Source: Metabacillus kandeliae
GTDB taxonomy: Bacteria; Bacillota; Bacilli; Bacillales; Bacillaceae
Direction of reading: 5' to 3'
NCBI RefSeq assembly: GCF_021166585.1
Contig: NZ_JAJOZE010000002.1
Coordinates: 310,001-374,000, forward strand
Length of the DNA: 64,000 nt
Under the pieces are notes generated by a model. That model saw only the letters and a list, made by a program, of their open reading frames with translations. It was not told the DNA's origin and did not search any database. Below are positions 60,804 through 64,000 of this stretch, piece after piece; positions within the stretch are counted from its first letter, which is position 1, and every line of letters starts with the position of its first letter. The position numbers were made by a program, and so were the translations under genes.

Positions 60804-60855
60804 TTTCTGAGCCTGCCTTTATGTCTATTTTGTCTTATATGCAAAAAATGGAACA

Positions 60856-60882
60856 GAGCCCTAATCCACTAGATTAGAGCTC
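60856..60882 (-). terminator. Stem-loop between the GH32 and fructokinase genes
   Basis: GAGCTCTAATC pairs with GATTAGGGCTC (one mismatch), followed after a few bases by ATTTTTT on the minus strand. Partial termination would give less kinase than hydrolase. Confidence 0.6.
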
Positions 60883-60888
60883 CTTTCC

Positions 60889-62364
60889 TTATTTCCAGAT
60901 TGAATCCAGTTCAGTTAGTTTAAATGACTTCACCGCTGTGCTTCCTTCATTAGAAAACAGCACGATTTCTTCGTAAGGATGATTCGGAAACAGCAGGCTT
61001 GTGAAAGCTGTCTTGCCTCCGTTTGCAAAAACCTCAATTGAAGAAGCGTCAATCAAAATCTGAAGCTTCAGCCTGTTATTTTCAAGCTCCAAAATTGCTG
61101 TCTGTATGGAAGGAAACGACTCTGAAAAGCTGCTTTCCCCAGCGTTTGTCCGATCCACTGAGAGCATTCCTTTTCCTGCATTGTATAAAATGGCTGTCTT
61201 TTCCTGATTGGCGTTTTGGATACAGATCCCAAATACCCCAGCATCCTTTTTTTCAATTTCAGCTGTAACTTCTAGCAATGGGCTTGGCATAGTGAAGACT
61301 TTTTCAGTATTGGAAAGCAGGGTCATTTCGCTGTACGTATGCTCTTTTTTTCTGAATTCTTTTATTTCTGCTGCAGGCTTTTGGGAAAGCTGGACGCCAT
61401 TCACGCCTGTGTATAGCGAAAGCTCCCTTGGCAGGGTCATCGCGCTGCGCCATTCCTTTGTCGGCAGCTGGTTCGCATAGCGCCAGTTGCTCATCCAGCC
61501 GATATAGATTCTTCTGCCGTCATGATCCGGGATATCGGACCAAGAAACACCGGCATAATTGTCTCTTCCGTAATCAAGCCAATGAACGGTGTCATCTGAA
61601 TTGTCATTAACAAATACTGAACCATCAAACTCACCGATAAAGTATTGAGTCCTCGATCCTTCCTCAAGCTCTGGATTGTCTCCGATGCTGACAAGCAGAA
61701 CCCACTTTTGTTTGCCTGCGTTCCCGTCAACAGACAGCTTAAAGAGATCAGGGCATTCCCACACCCCTTCATGAGAGCCGGCCTTGCTTCCAAATTCACT
61801 TTCGAATGCCCAATCGATCAGGTTAGGCGAAGTATAGATGGTGACCGATTGCCCTGTCGCAAGCACCATCACCCATTTCCCCGTCTCCTCATGAAAGAAA
61901 ACCTTGGGATCGCGGTAATCTGTCCTGTCCACATCAGATAGGACAGGATTCCCCTCATATTTCACCCAGGTGCGGCCATTGTCTCTGCTGTATGCAATAC
62001 TCTGCCTTTGGCGGGGACGATCGGAGTCCGGATATGTATCAGCGCTTGTATAAATGGCAACTAATCCAGGCTCATCCGGAAAGAAGCCTGTCGTGTTGTT
62101 CCAGTCGACAACAGCGCTTCCGGAAAAGATCATGCCATTCTCATCTGGAGACAGCGCAACAGGATAGTGCTCCCAGTGAATTAAATCCTTGCTGACAGCA
62201 TGGCCCCAATGCATCGGTCCCCATATCGTATCGCAGGGATGGTACTGGTAAAACAGGTGGTACTCTCCATTAAAATAAACCATGCCATTCGGGTCATTCA
62301 TCCAGTTGGCTTCTGGTGAAAAATGAAATTGCGGCCGGAATTTTTCTGTATAGGCAACTGGCAT
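60889..62364 (-). CDS. Glycoside hydrolase family 32 (sucrose-6-P hydrolase / fructanase)
   Basis: A 491-residue intracellular beta-fructosidase. The beta-propeller domain has WMNDPNG (nucleophile Asp24), YRDPK (Asp151) and WECPD (acid/base Glu202); a C-terminal beta-sandwich follows from about 345. No signal peptide, so the substrate must be imported. With a neighbouring binding-protein-dependent transporter rather than a PTS, it probably cleaves sucrose or short fructans. The gene precedes the fructokinase. Confidence 0.9.
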   Translation of the reverse strand: MPVAYTEKFRPQFHFSPEANWMNDPNGMVYFNGEYHLFYQYHPCDTIWGPMHWGHAVSKDLIHWEHYPVALSPDENGMIFSGSAVVDWNNTTGFFPDEPGLVAIYTSADTYPDSDRPRQRQSIAYSRDNGRTWVKYEGNPVLSDVDRTDYRDPKVFFHEETGKWVMVLATGQSVTIYTSPNLIDWAFESEFGSKAGSHEGVWECPDLFKLSVDGNAGKQKWVLLVSIGDNPELEEGSRTQYFIGEFDGSVFVNDNSDDTVHWLDYGRDNYAGVSWSDIPDHDGRRIYIGWMSNWRYANQLPTKEWRSAMTLPRELSLYTGVNGVQLSQKPAAEIKEFRKKEHTYSEMTLLSNTEKVFTMPSPLLEVTAEIEKKDAGVFGICIQNANQEKTAILYNAGKGMLSVDRTNAGESSFSESFPSIQTAILELENNRLKLQILIDASSIEVFANGGKTAFTSLLFPNHPYEEIVLFSNEGSTAVKSFKLTELDSIWK

Positions 62365-62400
62365 TCTCCCACTCTCCTTCTTTCTTCATTAATATGAAAA

Positions 62401-62436
62401 AAGGGCTGTCTGCTGCTGATTTTCCGGACAGCCCTT
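62401..62436 (-). terminator. Terminator after the sugar-binding protein gene
   Basis: AAGGGCTGTC pairs with GACAGCCCTT, followed by TTTTTT on the minus strand, 20 nt after the stop codon of the binding-protein gene. Confidence 0.8.
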
Positions 62437-62457
62437 TTACACCTTGTTAGGCAGCTC

Positions 62458-64000
62458 TTATTTTTTGGTACGGTCGTATCCAGATTGCTTGATCTTCAGC
62501 CATTCCTGCAAACCAAGGCGGTCGAGCTCTTTCAAGTATGCTCCCCATTCCTGATCTGCCTTCCCATTGGCAATCCATTCAGCTCGCTTTCGATCGATAT
62601 ATGCGTTCATGTTCGTTTCAATCGATGAAAGCTTATCCAGTTCCTGCAGTGAGAAGAAAACATTAGGGTACGTATTCTCTGCTGTCATATGCGGCATCAT
62701 TACTTTCTTCAATAAGTCCAGTCTCCAAGCGGCATCATCAGGCTTTGTTGTAACTTTGCCATAATACTCATCCAGTATTGCGAGCGGTCCGCCGATGTTT
62801 GTTTTTTGCCTGATTTCAACAGGTGCTGCCCCATCCAGCGGCAAATGCTTCAGCATTTTTTTCGATTCATCGTATTCAAAAATATTTTGCTGGTTTTTGT
62901 CTCCATAGGTACCCCAGTTATCCTGGACAGATTGCAGCGGGTCGTACAGCTTGTCGATCCATTTGGCCGTCAATTCCAAATTTTTGTTGGCGCTTGAAAT
63001 GACCATTCTTCCACGGTCAAATCCCATTCCGTTCGTTCTTGTAACATTCACCTGTCCATTCGGCCCTGCAAGCGGTCCCATTAAATCGTATTTGTCATTC
63101 ATTCCGGTAATATTGGCTTTATCCCAAGTAAAGTATAGCCCGTAGCGGTTATCTTTGCCTTTTGAGAGATATGTGTTCCAATCCTGCTGGAATGCCTCGA
63201 CATCAATTAGCTTTTCCTTATACAATTTATTCAGAAACTTAACGCCCTCTTTGTATCCATCCTGAGCAGCAGTATTGATCACCTTCCCGTCATTTGAGAC
63301 AACGGTATGATCTCCGTTATCACCAAGGCCGAAGGAGCCAAATAGAAAGGACATGTCTTCTCCGCCATGGTTGTTTACGAATGACATCGGAATTTCATCT
63401 GCTTTTCCATTGCCGTTCGGATCCTTTGTTTTAAAGGCAATCAGCACTTTTTCCAATTCGTCTGTTGTTGTCGGCATCTTCAGCCCTAATTTGTTGAGCC
63501 ATTCTTTGTTGATCCACGGCGTATCATCAACGGATTGGATCCGCTCTTTACCTGTTCCCAGCTCTTCGATCCATGGGAAGGAATAAATATGGCCGTCTGG
63601 AGCAGTAATCATCGATTTGTATTCAGGCGCTTCCTGAAGAACCTTTTTTAAATTCGGCATATATTTTTCAATAAGATCCTCGACAGGTACAATGGCACCG
63701 TCTTTTGCTAGTTTTAATAATTCATAATCAGAGTACCCTGCATCAAGAATGGCATCAGGAAGCTCTCCGCTGGCCATGGCCAGGTTTCTCTTTTCCTTAA
63801 AAGAATCCGAGGTATAGTTCTTAAAATCGATTTTCACACCCGTCTCCTTTTCAAGGCGCTGATAGATCAGTTTTTTGTTTGGATCAGCCGGAGCGAGCGG
63901 CGAGCTTTGAGTAATAAAATGAAGCGTGACTTTTTCCTTCAGCGGAAAGGTGACATTGGACAGCTTGTAATCCTGTGCGGCTGTATTGCTTTTCTCGCTG
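62458..64000 (-). CDS. Extracellular sugar-binding protein, partial
   Basis: The frame stays open to the window edge, so the N-terminus (with the expected lipoprotein signal) is missing; an internal GTG at 63837 is not the start. The visible 514 residues match large family-1 solute-binding proteins of the YtcQ/LplA type: KEKVTLHFITQSSPLAPADPNKKL, ELPDAILDAGYSDYELLKLAKDGAIVPVEDLIEKYMPNLKKVL, TTDELEKVLIAFKTKDPNGNGKADEIPMSF. Such proteins feed oligosaccharide ABC permeases, probably encoded beyond the window. The neighbouring GH32 and fructokinase genes point to a fructose-containing oligosaccharide. Confidence 0.85.
   Translation of the reverse strand, partial: SEKSNTAAQDYKLSNVTFPLKEKVTLHFITQSSPLAPADPNKKLIYQRLEKETGVKIDFKNYTSDSFKEKRNLAMASGELPDAILDAGYSDYELLKLAKDGAIVPVEDLIEKYMPNLKKVLQEAPEYKSMITAPDGHIYSFPWIEELGTGKERIQSVDDTPWINKEWLNKLGLKMPTTTDELEKVLIAFKTKDPNGNGKADEIPMSFVNNHGGEDMSFLFGSFGLGDNGDHTVVSNDGKVINTAAQDGYKEGVKFLNKLYKEKLIDVEAFQQDWNTYLSKGKDNRYGLYFTWDKANITGMNDKYDLMGPLAGPNGQVNVTRTNGMGFDRGRMVISSANKNLELTAKWIDKLYDPLQSVQDNWGTYGDKNQQNIFEYDESKKMLKHLPLDGAAPVEIRQKTNIGGPLAILDEYYGKVTTKPDDAAWRLDLLKKVMMPHMTAENTYPNVFFSLQELDKLSSIETNMNAYIDRKRAEWIANGKADQEWGAYLKELDRLGLQEWLKIKQSGYDRTKK

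Overview
The window looks like a chromosomal segment of a spore-forming Bacillaceae bacterium (Bacillus/Metabacillus type). The signs are moderate to low GC, strong AGGAGG ribosome binding sites with frequent GTG/TTG starts, a YflG-like methionine aminopeptidase, a Fur-box-controlled siderophore system, an ECF sigma/anti-sigma pair and candidate Spo0A boxes. No rRNA, tRNA or CRISPR array was seen.

Layout. Positions 1-9.5 kb are host DNA: the start of an acyltransferase/condensation-domain gene cut by the window edge, map, a very large secreted metallophosphoesterase with lamin-tail domains, and a divergent HxlR regulator/RidA pair with REP-like hairpins around it. Positions 9565-47596 (about 38 kb) are a prophage inserted into the 3' end of rlmD. 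A 17-bp imperfect direct repeat marks its two ends. The displaced chromosomal 3' end of rlmD is still readable at the left end, next to a fragment of an unrelated serine recombinase, so this site seems to have been used twice. From 48.9 to 64 kb is host DNA again: an ECF sigma/anti-sigma pair, a PIN-like nuclease gene flanked by 36-bp perfect direct repeats, a HTH gene with a truncated PIN partner, small enzymes, a Fur-controlled iron-siderophore ABC transporter with a divergent ferredoxin-NADP reductase, and a fructan/sucrose utilisation cluster (fructokinase, GH32 enzyme, sugar-binding lipoprotein) cut by the window end.

The prophage is organised like a temperate short-tailed (podovirus) phage. 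Nearly all lytic genes run leftward on the minus strand from an immunity region at about 45.6 kb: excisionase-like gene, Erf-type annealing protein, ribbon-helix-helix regulators, replication initiator, DnaB-like helicase, HNH nuclease, SSB, phage sigma factor, PD-(D/E)XK nuclease, RinA-like late regulator, terminases, portal, scaffold, capsid, head-tail adaptor, nozzle protein, tailspike, fibre, a set of candidate ejected internal proteins (one of 1417 residues, one peptidoglycan hydrolase), holin and amidase. No tape-measure, tail-tube or sheath gene is present. The gene order resembles P22 of Gram-negative hosts.

The most unusual feature is a cassette at 22.9-25.9 kb holding a beta-helix tailspike and a membrane protein of the O-antigen ligase/polymerase (Wzy/WaaL-like) type with its own promoter. 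It sits between what look like the N- and C-terminal halves of one nozzle gene. I read it as a candidate lysogenic-conversion module: the phage carries both a spike predicted to bind or cleave a surface glycan and an enzyme predicted to remodel such a glycan. Other items to follow up are two consensus Spo0A boxes ahead of the integrase, three matching repressor operators, back-to-back promoters for ribbon-helix-helix genes, and a likely short RNA at 40.9 kb.
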